Positions 34,000 to 43,408 of a DNA stretch of 64,000 nt are shown piece after piece. The DNA comes from PALSA-1316 sp964499365. Lineage in GTDB: Bacteria; Nitrospirota; Thermodesulfovibrionia; Thermodesulfovibrionales; UBA6898. The position numbers and the translations under genes were made by a program. Where the stretch lies: contig CAZCKU010000003.1 in assembly GCA_964499365.1 (NCBI GenBank), forward strand, positions 186,001 through 250,000, given 5' to 3'. Numbering within the stretch: position 1 is the first letter of the stretch; every line of letters starts with the position of its first letter. Below the pieces are notes generated by a model. It was not told the DNA's origin, made no database searches, and was given only the letters and a program-made list of their open reading frames with translations.

Positions 34000-35652
34000 T
34001 CATCCCTTTCTCATCTCCTTGAACGCATTGATCAGGCCGTTCGTGGATGAGTCATGTGTGGTCACGACCCCGTCGTCCCGGATTTCTGAAAGAATCCTGC
34101 CTGCGAGCTGCTTTCCGAGCTCGACCCCCCACTGGTCAAAGCTGAAGATGTTCCAGATCACCCCCTGCACAAAGATCTTGTGCTCGTAAAGGGCTACCAG
34201 GCTGCCGAAGGTCCGCGGTGTTATTTTTTTCAGAAGTATAGAGTTGGTCGGCCGGTTCCCTTCAAACACCCTGAAAGGCGCGAGCCTCCTGATCTCCCGG
34301 GGACTCATGCCGGCAGCCCTTAATTCTCCGGCGACCTCTTCACAGGTCTTCCCTCTCATCAGTGCCTCGGTCTGCGCAAAAAAGTTTGAAAGCAGGATGG
34401 GGTGATGTTCTCCCACCGGGTTATGACTGATCGCCGGAGCGATGAAGTCACAGGGAGTCATCTTTGTCCCCTGATGGATATGCTGGTAAAAGGCGTGCTG
34501 GCCATTAGTGCCGGGCTCCCCCCAGATCACCGGCCCTGTCTGATAACGCACTTTTTTTGCCCGGCGGTCGACATTCTTTCCATTGCTTTCCATGTCTCCC
34601 TGCTGAAAGTAGGCGGCAAACCGGTGCAGGTATTGATCATAGGGGAGCAGCGCATGGGTGGCAGCTCCGAAAAAATTGTTATACCAGATGCCCAGGAGGG
34701 CAAGGATGACCGGAATATTCCGCTCGGGAGGCGCTTCCAGAAAATGCCTGTCTGCAGCATGGGCACCCTCGAGAAGTTCCCTGAAATGGTCGAACCCTAT
34801 GGCACAGGCGATCGAGAGTCCAACGGCAGACCAGAGTGAATACCGTCCGCCGACCCAGTCCCAGAATGTGAACATATTTTCAGGTGAGATGCCGAAGGAC
34901 TTCACCGCCGCCTCGTTCGTCGATATGGCCACGAAATGATTTTTTACGAATGCCGTGTCCCTGGCAGCATCGAGAAACCAGGTTCTTGCGGTATAGGCAT
35001 TGGTCATCGTCTCCTGTGTGGTAAATGTCTTTGAGGCGACCATGAAAAGCGTTGTTTCGGGAGACAGCCCCCTCAGCGTCTCAACGATATGGGTGCCGTC
35101 GATATTCGAGACAAAATGGACCCGGATCCGGTTACAGTAAGGCTTCAGAGCCTCGGTGGCCATCACGGGCCCCAGGTCTGACCCGCCGATGCCGATATTG
35201 ACAATGTCGGTCACCGGCCTGCCGGTGTATCCCTTCCATGCGCCCGTGGCAACGCTGGAAGAAAAGGCCTCGACCTTGCCGAGCACCGCGTTCACTTCAG
35301 GCATCACGTCCCTGCCATCGAGGTATACCGGGGTGTTCGAGCGGTTTCTCAGGGCAATGTGCAGCACTGCCCGGCCTTCAGTCTCATTGATCCTCTGTCC
35401 CGAGAACATCTTCCCGGCTGCCTCCGCCACGCGGGTTTCACGGGCAAGTTCGAGGAGGAGGCGCATCGTCTCTTCCGTAATAATATTTTTTGAGTAATCC
35501 AGGAGAATATCTTCAAACCTGAGCGAGAACTTCGAATACCGCGCAGGGTCCTCGCTGAAGAGGTCCTGCATCCGTATTCTCTTCATCTCCGCAAAGTGGC
35601 TCTTCAGCTCGCGCCACGCGCGCGTCTTAACCGGACTTATCTTCTCAAGCAT
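34000..35652 (-). CDS. pgi: glucose-6-phosphate isomerase
   Basis: The 550-residue enzyme has the family signatures NIGIGGSDLGPVMATEAL, the VASKTFTTQETM segment, a GGRYSLWSAVGL motif and the C-terminal SFDQWGVELGKQLA. It interconverts glucose-6-phosphate and fructose-6-phosphate. Length matches the E. coli type. It is single, with no glycolytic neighbours. Confidence 0.96.
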   Translation of the reverse strand: MLEKISPVKTRAWRELKSHFAEMKRIRMQDLFSEDPARYSKFSLRFEDILLDYSKNIITEETMRLLLELARETRVAEAAGKMFSGQRINETEGRAVLHIALRNRSNTPVYLDGRDVMPEVNAVLGKVEAFSSSVATGAWKGYTGRPVTDIVNIGIGGSDLGPVMATEALKPYCNRIRVHFVSNIDGTHIVETLRGLSPETTLFMVASKTFTTQETMTNAYTARTWFLDAARDTAFVKNHFVAISTNEAAVKSFGISPENMFTFWDWVGGRYSLWSAVGLSIACAIGFDHFRELLEGAHAADRHFLEAPPERNIPVILALLGIWYNNFFGAATHALLPYDQYLHRFAAYFQQGDMESNGKNVDRRAKKVRYQTGPVIWGEPGTNGQHAFYQHIHQGTKMTPCDFIAPAISHNPVGEHHPILLSNFFAQTEALMRGKTCEEVAGELRAAGMSPREIRRLAPFRVFEGNRPTNSILLKKITPRTFGSLVALYEHKIFVQGVIWNIFSFDQWGVELGKQLAGRILSEIRDDGVVTTHDSSTNGLINAFKEMRKG

Positions 35653-35745
35653 ACGCTCCTCCCTTCTCGTACTCCAATGAAGATAGTACCAGATATTCTC
35701 CGGCTAGTCAGCAGAAAAAATTGCCGGCATTACAGACCGTTCTTT

Positions 35746-35775
35746 TTGTCCGCGACGCGGCCAATCTTCTATACT
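35746..35775 (+). promoter_or_regulatory. promoter of the LysE-type gene, nearly leaderless
   Basis: TTGTCC (35746-35751), 18-base spacer, TATACT (35770-35775). The expected start near 35782 is two bases before the ATG at 35784. Confidence 0.45.
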
Positions 35776-35783
35776 AGAGAGCA

Positions 35784-36428
35784 ATGAATACAACAATTCT
35801 TCTTGTCCTTGTCTTCATCCTCGGGTTCCTGGTGGCGATCCCTGCCGGTCCCGTCCAGGTCGAGGTGATCAGGCGGTCGGTCCATGGCCATCTGAAACCG
35901 GCACTTATGGTTATCCTGGGGGCCTTTCTGATTGACATGCTGTACGGGCTTGTCGCCTTCTTCGGCATCGCGCCTTTTCTGGAGCATCCGACGGTCCAGG
36001 CGGTCTTCTGGTTCGGAGGCAGCCTGATCCTTGCGATTCTGGGAGTTCTAACGGTTCGTCACAGCAGAAAGGGGCATGATTTCAGCAGGCCATCCCGCCT
36101 TCTCAGCAGAAAACGCTGGTCTCTGCTGAGCGGCGCTTCGCTCTCGGTAACCAATCCGGTCATGATCCTCTGGTGGCTTTCGAGCCTGAATATCTTCAGG
36201 GATATCGGCCTGGTGCCCGTCTTTACCACCACCATAGCCGTGGCATACCTTCTCGCCGGGAGCCTCGGCCTTGCCGCGTACCTCCTGCTCCTGTCTCTCG
36301 CCCTGCACCGGGCCAGAAGCTTCATCTCCTTCAGGCGGATGCGCCAGATCAATACCGCGCTCGGTATTTTTCTTCTGCTGCTGTCAGGCTATTTTTTCGT
36401 ACAGGCAGCCCGGGTCTTCTTCAAATAA
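35784..36428 (+). CDS. LysE/RhtB-family amino-acid exporter
   Basis: The 214-residue membrane protein has six hydrophobic segments with the family start FILGFLVAIPAGPVQVEVIRRS-like (the conserved PGP region is here PAGPVQ) and a NPVMILWW motif in the middle, as in LysE/RhtB. It would export an amino acid or metabolite. Confidence 0.82.
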   Translation: MNTTILLVLVFILGFLVAIPAGPVQVEVIRRSVHGHLKPALMVILGAFLIDMLYGLVAFFGIAPFLEHPTVQAVFWFGGSLILAILGVLTVRHSRKGHDFSRPSRLLSRKRWSLLSGASLSVTNPVMILWWLSSLNIFRDIGLVPVFTTTIAVAYLLAGSLGLAAYLLLLSLALHRARSFISFRRMRQINTALGIFLLLLSGYFFVQAARVFFK

Positions 36429-36432
36429 ACGT

Positions 36433-36687
36433 CTAGTGCCTCGGCAGTTCTTTATTCTTCATATCCCCGTGCGTCAGTCCACCGGCCCCCGCGTCTTTCT
36501 GCTGCGGGACTGCCCTGGCGACACAGCATTCCTGCTTTTCTGTGCAGTCGATAAACGCCCCCTCGGCCGGCTCTTCTCCGGACGCGCAGGCATCCCTGCA
36601 GACGCCGTTGTATTGGGTGGCACAGTTCTCACTGGCAGCCGCCAGCACAGGGAGCAGCACAAAAACCAGCAACCATTTCATTGACAT
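36433..36687 (-). CDS. secreted six-cysteine peptide, defensin-like spacing (84 aa)
   Basis: A signal peptide (about residues 1-19) is followed by six cysteines spaced C-x7-C-x3-C-x13-C-x5-CC, close to the beta-defensin pattern, including a G two residues before the second Cys (NGVC) and a terminal CC pair. A tail of about 30 polar residues follows. ATG 36687 lies after GGAGGTGAGG. It is convergent with the LysE gene. No bacterial family was recognised, and the resemblance may be accidental. Confidence 0.55.
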   Translation of the reverse strand: MSMKWLLVFVLLPVLAAASENCATQYNGVCRDACASGEEPAEGAFIDCTEKQECCVARAVPQQKDAGAGGLTHGDMKNKELPRH

Positions 36688-36752
36688 TCCTCACCTCCGC
36701 GGCCGACATTAGGGCTATTGATATTCTGAAAATTGAATAGCCATTTTTCAAA

Positions 36753-36826
36753 AAATCTCCCCTCACCCCTCTTTTCCTAAGAGGGGCTGATCCCTACCTA
36801 TAGAAAAGGGAGATTAGGAGGGATTT
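36753..36826. repeat. miniature inverted-repeat sequence (74 bp)
   Basis: The left end AAATCTCCCCTCACCCCTCTTTTC pairs with the right end read on the other strand (16-18 of 24 positions), and an inner AAGAGGGG lies between. Such AAATC-CCC-TAACCCC elements are widespread as dispersed repeats in diverse bacteria. No gene lies in the 179 bases around it. Confidence 0.6.
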
Positions 36827-36866
36827 CCAGATTGATATCCCCATTATTTTGAGGCCGTTATAATGT

Positions 36867-37499
36867 TCAGCCATCGATCATGACCATGCAGCACATCATC
36901 GCTACTGCCCAGACAATATCAGAGAGCGCAAGTTGAAACTCGCAGGTCGAATCGAAAAAAATGTCCACCCGTTCGGGGAACTCTTCATCTGCAATCCATA
37001 AGATCATCGTTACCGGCACCCGGGGAAGGGGATAGAACCTGACAGCCGCATCACCGAGCCCCTCGACAATCTCCGCCCCGTATTTCCGGCCCTTCCCGAT
37101 AAAACCCTCTTTGTCGCGGCTGAACATCCCGGCTATCACCTCCACCGGAAGCAGATGCGTGCCGGTGGTGAACCGGTGGCCTCCCTTGACGTCCACCGGA
37201 CGGATAAGTCTCCCGGTAGGGGGTATGTCCTTGGCATGAGACATGTACCACAGAACCGAGATCCTGAAAAAATCCCTGAGTTTCCCCAAAAAAAGGTCCC
37301 CTTGTCCTGACGGGCAGGCAATCAGCATCTCACAGGGGTTCACCTGAAAGTCGATACCGAAGGAGCGGAGCAGGTAGGCCCCGGCCTTTTCATCAAAAAT
37401 CGCCTGGGTCCGGGATGAAACGTCTGCACGTGAAAGGCCGCAGACCTGTTCCCAGGCCTTCTCTTCGCCGTGCTGGATCTTAATGGGTATCAGGTCCAT
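36867..37499 (-). CDS. DUF3786-type protein
   Basis: The 210-residue soluble protein has the pattern of DUF3786 (FDEKAGAYLLRSFGIDFQVNP near residue 35, a central VRFYPLPRVPVTMILW strand and a FDSTCEFQLALSDIVW end), a family of anaerobe proteins of unknown function, often associated with corrinoid-dependent systems. No such genes are next to it. Confidence 0.7.
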   Translation of the reverse strand: MDLIPIKIQHGEEKAWEQVCGLSRADVSSRTQAIFDEKAGAYLLRSFGIDFQVNPCEMLIACPSGQGDLFLGKLRDFFRISVLWYMSHAKDIPPTGRLIRPVDVKGGHRFTTGTHLLPVEVIAGMFSRDKEGFIGKGRKYGAEIVEGLGDAAVRFYPLPRVPVTMILWIADEEFPERVDIFFDSTCEFQLALSDIVWAVAMMCCMVMIDG

Positions 37500-37585
37500 G
37501 GTTCATTATAGAACAACGGCAGGAAAAGTACATGCCCGGCTTCTCTTCCCTCCGCACGGACACGGAACCCGCAGCACGTTCAGAA

Positions 37586-38797
37586 TCATTCGGAGAGCTC
37601 CCGGATTATACCTTCGAGAAGAGCAGCAATTACCGTCAGGTCAGAATCCCGGTCAAAGTGGGGCAGTATATCAGGCTCAGGCAGCTCGCCCCGTATCTCC
37701 TTGTCGAGGACCCGGCAGAAGGCAAGCAGGATCCGGTTGTCGAACTGGGTATCCAGGCATTTTTTCAGCTCTGCAAGCGCATCCTGTATATCCATCTTGT
37801 CCCTGTATGCCCTCCGCGAGGTCATGGCGTCGAAGGCGTCGGCCAGGGTGAGTATCCTGACACCGTCATTCAGCTCCTCGTGGGTGAGCGCATCAGGATA
37901 GCCGCTGCCGTCCAGTCTTTCGTGGTGATGCCTGATCATCTTCCCGACATCCTTCCAGGGGAAGTTAATCTTGGATATGATCGTATGGGAGAGGGTCGAA
38001 TGAGTCTTGATCTGATCGACCTCCTCCGGGGTAAAAGGCTTTTTCTTGTTCAGCAGTTCGTTGCTGATCACAAGCTTCCCGACGTCGTGGAGATACCCGG
38101 CGACATAGATACCCTCGATATCGTGTTCGTTCCAACCCAGCTCCCGCGCAATCGCAACTGAATATTTTGCAACCCTCTGGGAGTGGTGCTTTGTATAGGC
38201 ATCCTTCGCGTCGATTGCCGCAGCAAAGGCCTGGAGGGTATCGTGGTAGATACGGCGCATCTCCTCGTAGAGCCTCCGGTTCTCGTCAAGCTGGGCCGAG
38301 AGGTCCCTGAAGAGGGCATGATTGTTCAGGGCGACGGCGATCTGGGCTGCGATGATGCGGAGGAGTTCAAAGTCTTCGGCAGTGTACGGCTCTGCCGTAA
38401 ACTTTTCTCCAAGCAGCACGAGACCGGCAAACTCGTCCCTGACCCATAGCGGCGTCAGGACCCCTGACCCTGCATCGGCACCGACAGCAGTACCAACAGC
38501 AGCACCGGGACCTGCAGGGAAGAGACAGGGCTCGTTCCGGGCAAGGGACTGGAGCACCCCGGTGTCGGCACGACCGGGGTCGAACTGGTCAAAACCCCTC
38601 TGGGCAAGAATGTGCATCTCGCCGTCGTCTCTGTTGCATGCCAGCACCGCGCCCCTATTGGTCAGGAATGTCCCGGTGATCACGTAGAGGACAGACTGGA
38701 TCTTTTCCCGGAAATTGTTCCCGCCTGCGGTAATCTCCTGGCCGAGGTCGGCCAGGGCCGAGATGTTATACAGTGCCCTTTTGAGTTCTGTGCCCAT
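37586..38797 (-). CDS. GAF and HD-GYP domain protein
   Basis: The 403-residue protein has an N-terminal GAF domain (about 20-165) and an HD-GYP domain: TKHHSQRVAKYSVAIAREL, GYLHDVGKL and HHERLDGSGYPD, which together supply the metal site and the GYP triplet. HD-GYP proteins degrade c-di-GMP. It follows the STAS gene after six bases, so it probably belongs to the same operon as the STAS and AAA-HATPase genes. Confidence 0.88.
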   Translation of the reverse strand: MGTELKRALYNISALADLGQEITAGGNNFREKIQSVLYVITGTFLTNRGAVLACNRDDGEMHILAQRGFDQFDPGRADTGVLQSLARNEPCLFPAGPGAAVGTAVGADAGSGVLTPLWVRDEFAGLVLLGEKFTAEPYTAEDFELLRIIAAQIAVALNNHALFRDLSAQLDENRRLYEEMRRIYHDTLQAFAAAIDAKDAYTKHHSQRVAKYSVAIARELGWNEHDIEGIYVAGYLHDVGKLVISNELLNKKKPFTPEEVDQIKTHSTLSHTIISKINFPWKDVGKMIRHHHERLDGSGYPDALTHEELNDGVRILTLADAFDAMTSRRAYRDKMDIQDALAELKKCLDTQFDNRILLAFCRVLDKEIRGELPEPDILPHFDRDSDLTVIAALLEGIIRELSE

Positions 38798-38803
38798 GCG
38801 GGT

Positions 38804-39166
38804 TCATGCCGTGCCGGCGCCGAGGTACTGAAGCGCTTCGCTTTCAGCAGAGAAGATGCGCAGATGCTTCAGCAGTCCAAGCATGTCGAGCGTATCGACC
38901 TGGAACTTGGACATATTCGAAAAACAGACGGTGCCCTCGACCGTCCTGAGGTCCTCGATTATCTGCAGGAGCAGGGATATGCCGATGGAGTTGATCAGGC
39001 CCGTACCGCCGAAGTTGAGCACGATCTTTCTGATGCCCCTGCCGGTGTATCTGCCGCATTCGGCAACGAGGCTTTCTCCGGCAAGGTTGTTCAGATATCC
39101 CTTCGGGTAGATGACCGCAGTGTCTCCGTCAAGCCTGGAGTCAACGGTGAATTGAGCAGGATTCAT
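38804..39166 (-). CDS. STAS-domain anti-sigma factor antagonist-like protein
   Basis: The 120-residue protein has a STAS fold with the segment GTGLINSIGISLLLQII; the Ser in NSIG corresponds to the Ser phosphorylated in SpoIIAA-type antagonists (usually DSSG). ATG 39166 follows GAGGTG and overlaps the end of the AAA-HATPase gene by four bases, which suggests that it is that protein's regulatory partner. Confidence 0.82.
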   Translation of the reverse strand: MNPAQFTVDSRLDGDTAVIYPKGYLNNLAGESLVAECGRYTGRGIRKIVLNFGGTGLINSIGISLLLQIIEDLRTVEGTVCFSNMSKFQVDTLDMLGLLKHLRIFSAESEALQYLGAGTA

Positions 39167-40809
39167 TGAAGCACCTCTTTGCGCTGTATATTTTTTTTGA
39201 GAATCACCCTCGTCCGGTCGCCTACCCTTTCGACCCTGACGCTGTCCATGATCCCTGAGACAAGTCTGAAGCCCCAACCCCTTTTCTGGCCACTGCGGAG
39301 CTTCTCGTCAACAGGCAGAGCCTGGAGCGACTCCAGCGTAAACGGCCTGCCTGCGCTTTCAACAGCTATCTCGATATCCCCGGGCCGGGAGATGAACCTG
39401 ATCAGAATCCGCCGGTCATGGCTGCCGCTGTGTTCGATCGCGTTGATGCAGACCTCGATCAGCGCCAGCTGAAGGAAGCTCAGGAAATCGCTGTCAAGGC
39501 CAAGGTTCCTGCCGAACTGCTCTCCCGCACCGGCAGCCACGAGCTCGGCATCTGCATCCATCGGGATAGTGAGTTCGTAACACGATTCAGCCTCCTCCCG
39601 GGCATATTTGCTTTCGATCGCCTGACGCACCTGCTCAGCGGGTCTGCCCTCGATCTCCCGGAGAAAGAGCCCGCGGACAACGTCCTGAAGCAGGGGCTCG
39701 CGGTCACGCAGCATGCCCGACGCCTGCAGTTCATCCAGGGCCGGGGCTGTGTCCACGTCCCGCAGTCCGAGCACCTTCGAAAGTCTTTCTCCCTCCATCC
39801 CCCCGCCCTCAACCGCATGCATAAGAAGCTTAATCACCGCCTTCTTCAGGGCTGCATTTCCGGTGTGCCGGCTCAACACGGAAGACCAGTAACGGGCAGT
39901 CTCCCCTTCCGAGACATCCATACTGTAACACTCGACCAGGTCTCGTTCGGTCAGGTTATCCTTCTGCATCTTGCGGGCTGCCGCTGCCAGATTCCTGATA
40001 TACAGCGGATTGCCGCGCAGGATATTCAGGAACTGGAGGGTTTCGCCTTCAGCACAGGACAACTGCGCCTTGGCGAGAAGAGCCCTGAAGAGCTGCCTGC
40101 CAAGGTCTTCAGGAAGGGCCCCGAGCCGCAGCCTTTCAATCCCTCCGATGAAGGCCTGGTCCGAGAAAATGGCTTCAAGGGCAGAGGAAGCCCCGGTGAT
40201 CACATGAGGACAAAGGCTGCTGGTCATCGGTTCACTGAAAAGGCTCGCCAGTCCGTGCGCGTCACCACGCACCGATTCATAGAGGTTCTCAGCTGCATCG
40301 AAGTCATCAAGCATCACAAAAACCTGTCGCCCGCTTCTCCGTGCCGCGGTGACCGGGGCTGATATCGCCGCCATCACCTGCCAGTACAGATCATTATTGT
40401 CCAGGTGGACCTGGAAATCCGAGATGCAGTCCAGCAGCCATTCCAGGCCTGGGGAAGAGATGAGCGGCATGAGTTTCTGGAGCGGTTCAGCAACATGCTC
40501 TGCAAGGGAAGGCTCCTTCCTGAGGAAGGCGAGATACTGTCTGACGAATCTCGTAAAGTAGTCCCGCGCAAAATAATTGCCCCTGAGGTTTGCGGTTCTG
40601 AACGAATAGTAAAAGGGGACGCAGCCCTCCTCCCAGAAGAGTCTGCGGTACAGCTGCCGGAGGAGCTCTGTCTTGCCGATGCCCCGGCCACCGTCGAGGA
40701 TAACGTTGCCGGTGAGGCCGTCCGACTTCATATCTGGCAGGCGCCTCAGGTAAGCAAGTTCACTTTCCCTGTTTAAAAAATCTTTTGCAGGAATAGAATT
40801 AAACAGCAC
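39163..40809 (-). CDS. AAA/STAND-type ATPase fused to a C-terminal RsbW-like HATPase domain
   Basis: The 548-residue protein has a P-loop GGRGIGKT at 40-47, a long NTPase/ATPase body (with VFVMLDDFDAAENLYE as Walker B) and, from about residue 425, a histidine-kinase-like ATPase domain: ALIEVCINAIEHSG (N-box), GWGFRLVSGIMDSV (G2). The C-terminal domain belongs to the RsbW/SpoIIAB anti-sigma kinase type. Such a kinase would phosphorylate the neighbouring STAS Ser. The fusion with an AAA ATPase would couple this partner switch to another input. It starts an operon with STAS and HD-GYP genes. Confidence 0.82.
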   Translation of the reverse strand: MLFNSIPAKDFLNRESELAYLRRLPDMKSDGLTGNVILDGGRGIGKTELLRQLYRRLFWEEGCVPFYYSFRTANLRGNYFARDYFTRFVRQYLAFLRKEPSLAEHVAEPLQKLMPLISSPGLEWLLDCISDFQVHLDNNDLYWQVMAAISAPVTAARRSGRQVFVMLDDFDAAENLYESVRGDAHGLASLFSEPMTSSLCPHVITGASSALEAIFSDQAFIGGIERLRLGALPEDLGRQLFRALLAKAQLSCAEGETLQFLNILRGNPLYIRNLAAAARKMQKDNLTERDLVECYSMDVSEGETARYWSSVLSRHTGNAALKKAVIKLLMHAVEGGGMEGERLSKVLGLRDVDTAPALDELQASGMLRDREPLLQDVVRGLFLREIEGRPAEQVRQAIESKYAREEAESCYELTIPMDADAELVAAGAGEQFGRNLGLDSDFLSFLQLALIEVCINAIEHSGSHDRRILIRFISRPGDIEIAVESAGRPFTLESLQALPVDEKLRSGQKRGWGFRLVSGIMDSVRVERVGDRTRVILKKNIQRKEVLQ

Positions 40810-40906
40810 CGTGACCTTTCATGCATCGTGTCTGTTGCCCTGTCGGATTATTTGTCATTATAACAAATCTGTCCGCCTGAAAAATAATGGATTCACAACG
40901 GCCTGG

Positions 40907-41779
40907 CTACAGAACTTCTACTGCCCCAGCAATGAATGTTCTTACCGCACGGTCGAAGAGTATAGAGGCATGATTGACCGGGAAATCCCGGTGCTCATCC
41001 GCATACGAAAGGCGGGAGCTCAATGCGGTCACCAGGCCGTCCCCCAGCCCCTCCCTCATTTCCGCCGGAATGATCCGCTCAGGCAGAACCCGTGACAGCA
41101 GGTCGGGAAGCGAGGGGAGGAGGGGCCTCAGCAGGTCAGGGTTTGTACCGCCGATCGATATAGTTCGCAGGCCATCCTGTTTTTCATCCTTCAGTTCAGC
41201 AAAGAACGCCGACTCCGGAAGGAGTTCACGAAGCCCGCTGCTGCTCAAAAAGCCGAGGATCCTCTGGAAGACCGTGTCGATTTCTGTCCTGCTGACCCCT
41301 TTCACAAGCTGATACAGAAGGGTCGTGACCGGAGAGACGTAGGCCGGCCAGCGGGCCAGCGAGGTGCCGTGATGAGGCGTTGCCAGGGTGATGATACCCC
41401 TGACCGTCCCCTGGTGACGCTCGAGATACTTTCGTGCGATCAGACCGCCCCTGCTGTGGCAGATAAAGACAACGCCATTCCCGGCTGATGCCGAATGCTC
41501 TCTCATCAGGTCCGTCAGCTCCTCAACCGCTGTATGCATCGGCCCCACGGGCCGGGACTGCGTCCAGGCAAGCACGCTGAAGCCCATGCCTCTGAGGTCG
41601 TCAAACGAGGTGACGAGTTCATTATCACCATAGAGCAGAATCCGCAACGGATATTTCCCGCCGAGGATCTTCGCCTCTGACGGATTGCTCCAGGCCTTCA
41701 TATTCATCCCCATGCCGTGGATGAAAACTGCCAGGGGTCTGCGGCCCCCGCCTTTATGAAATATCGTGTCGAGCTTCAT
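40907..41779 (-). CDS. alpha/beta-hydrolase (PGAP1/lipase-like)
   Basis: The 290-residue protein has the HG oxyanion motif FIHGMGMNM and the nucleophile elbow CHSRGG (Gly is Cys at the first position), within GVVFICHSRGGLIARKYLE, plus GIITLATPHHGTSLA typical of PGAP1-like esterases and triacylglycerol lipases. There is no signal peptide. Substrate unknown. Confidence 0.8.
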   Translation of the reverse strand: MKLDTIFHKGGGRRPLAVFIHGMGMNMKAWSNPSEAKILGGKYPLRILLYGDNELVTSFDDLRGMGFSVLAWTQSRPVGPMHTAVEELTDLMREHSASAGNGVVFICHSRGGLIARKYLERHQGTVRGIITLATPHHGTSLARWPAYVSPVTTLLYQLVKGVSRTEIDTVFQRILGFLSSSGLRELLPESAFFAELKDEKQDGLRTISIGGTNPDLLRPLLPSLPDLLSRVLPERIIPAEMREGLGDGLVTALSSRLSYADEHRDFPVNHASILFDRAVRTFIAGAVEVL

Positions 41780-41928
41780 ACACTACCCGCAAGGGAATAA
41801 TAGCATGAGACAGACTCTTCTGCACCGGACCGGCCGATTTCGGCGTATTGCTGTACCCATGTGCAGAGTTCGTATGGCGCGGTATAATAATACAGGTACC
41901 TGAAAATACGGAAGAGGTGAACATTGAG

Positions 41929-42249
41929 GTGAAATGTCCTGGATGCGGCAGGGAAGTGAGAACCGGAGAATGCTGTTCGGAATGCGCGAAGAAGGCAGTT
42001 CCTGATGACATAAAGGTGGAATACAAGGACTTCAAGGGCGCAGAGCTTCTGGACATACAGATGCCGGGGCCCCGGCCCCTGACTCCTGCAAAGGAACGCC
42101 GGGAACCTCTCCCGAAGGCCGCCGCCGAGCCAGGGCCGGCCGCACCGGATAAGGTGAAGAGACCCGCGCGCAGGGCGCTTCTCGCGGGTCTTGCCGCTGT
42201 CATCGCGCTGCTTGTTTGCTATCTGCTGCTCAGGCTCTTCTTCCGGTAG
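41929..42249 (+). CDS. zinc-ribbon membrane protein (106 aa)
   Basis: It starts with a CPGCGREVRTGECCSEC zinc-ribbon, has a Pro/Lys-rich linker and ends with one transmembrane helix (LLAGLAAVIALLVCYLLLR). I place the start at GTG 41929 because the longer in-frame start at 41848 lies upstream of a TATAAT box (41883-41888). GTG 41917 is an alternative. Confidence 0.55.
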   Translation: MKCPGCGREVRTGECCSECAKKAVPDDIKVEYKDFKGAELLDIQMPGPRPLTPAKERREPLPKAAAEPGPAAPDKVKRPARRALLAGLAAVIALLVCYLLLRLFFR

Positions 42250-42268
42250 TGCCCCGGGCCGCTTTCTC

Positions 42269-43408
42269 TCAGTGCTCCCTGTTAATATCGATCACGGTTA
42301 CCTCCGGCGGTGACAGGACCCGGATCGGGGGCCCCCAGGTGCCTGTCCCCCTGCTGACATACAGGGTGCTCCCGGAGCCCACGTCGGCAAGGCCTGCCTG
42401 CACCGGATAGTAAAGCCAGGTCAGGATGCTGAACGGGAAGATCTGTCCTTTATGTACATGCCCCGAGAGCTGGAGATCAAAAAGCCCGATGGCCGCCTTG
42501 TCAACGAGCGGGCGGTGCTTCAGCAGGAGCCTGAACCTCTCCGGGGACAGACCCGACAGCAGGTCGTTCTCGTTCGCAGAGGGGCCAAGCTTCATCTGCC
42601 GCGCTGTCGGGTCATCGACCCCGGCGATGGCAATGATATCTCCGATGTTCACCCGCTGCCCCCTGAGCAGGGTAAACCCTGCGTCCTCGTGGAAACACTT
42701 CGCTTCTTTAAGCCCTGCATAGAATTCATGGTTGCCGGTTACCGCAAACTTGCCGTACCTCGGGGTAATCCCGCTCAGTATCGCAGCATACCCATTGTAG
42801 ACACAGACCTGCCCGTCGACAAGGTCTCCGGTCGAAACCAGTATATCCGGCTCTGCCTTTCTGACTGCTTCAGCGATCCTGAGCAGATGTCCATCCCTGT
42901 TGAGCAGCCCGACATGCACATCTGAGATCTGCACGATCCTGAGACGATTGATCCCGCGGGGGAGCTTTGTTGATGCCAGCTGCACATATTCAGTCCGGAT
43001 ATGCCTGGCCTCGACGTAGCCGTAGGCAGCCGTGGCTGCCGACAGTACAAACAGCACAAGCAGGACACTCCGCGGCCCTGCAATCAGTGAAGACAGGTCC
43101 TGGCGCGAGATCTTCCCGAACACCATCACCCCGGCCCGGAAGAGATCAAATGCCATGGCCCAGGCACAGAAGAGGAGTATCCAGCCCATCCATACAAAGC
43201 CTGTCCAGGCAGCGATGCGGCCAAAGGAATGATATCCCTGCTGTTCAGCATAGCGGACGATCACCGGCATGAAGACCATCAGCAGGAGCAGAAGGATGAA
43301 CGGAAACGTCATAGACGCCGGAAGAACAGCTGCAGCCCTTACCCGTGCAAAGAGATATGCATGCATCCCTCCATAGATGAGGAGGAACACCGCAAGGAAG
43401 AGGATCAT
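42269..43408 (-). CDS. membrane-anchored metallophosphoesterase (YaeI-like)
   Basis: The 379-residue protein has four N-terminal transmembrane helices and a calcineurin-like phosphoesterase domain with QISDVHVG, STGDLVDG, GNHEFY and SGHVHKGQIFP, the full metal-binding set. YaeI-type enzymes may act on lipid A-like substrates. ATG 43408 overlaps the end of the VOC gene by four bases. Confidence 0.88.
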   Translation of the reverse strand: MILFLAVFLLIYGGMHAYLFARVRAAAVLPASMTFPFILLLLLMVFMPVIVRYAEQQGYHSFGRIAAWTGFVWMGWILLFCAWAMAFDLFRAGVMVFGKISRQDLSSLIAGPRSVLLVLFVLSAATAAYGYVEARHIRTEYVQLASTKLPRGINRLRIVQISDVHVGLLNRDGHLLRIAEAVRKAEPDILVSTGDLVDGQVCVYNGYAAILSGITPRYGKFAVTGNHEFYAGLKEAKCFHEDAGFTLLRGQRVNIGDIIAIAGVDDPTARQMKLGPSANENDLLSGLSPERFRLLLKHRPLVDKAAIGLFDLQLSGHVHKGQIFPFSILTWLYYPVQAGLADVGSGSTLYVSRGTGTWGPPIRVLSPPEVTVIDINREH

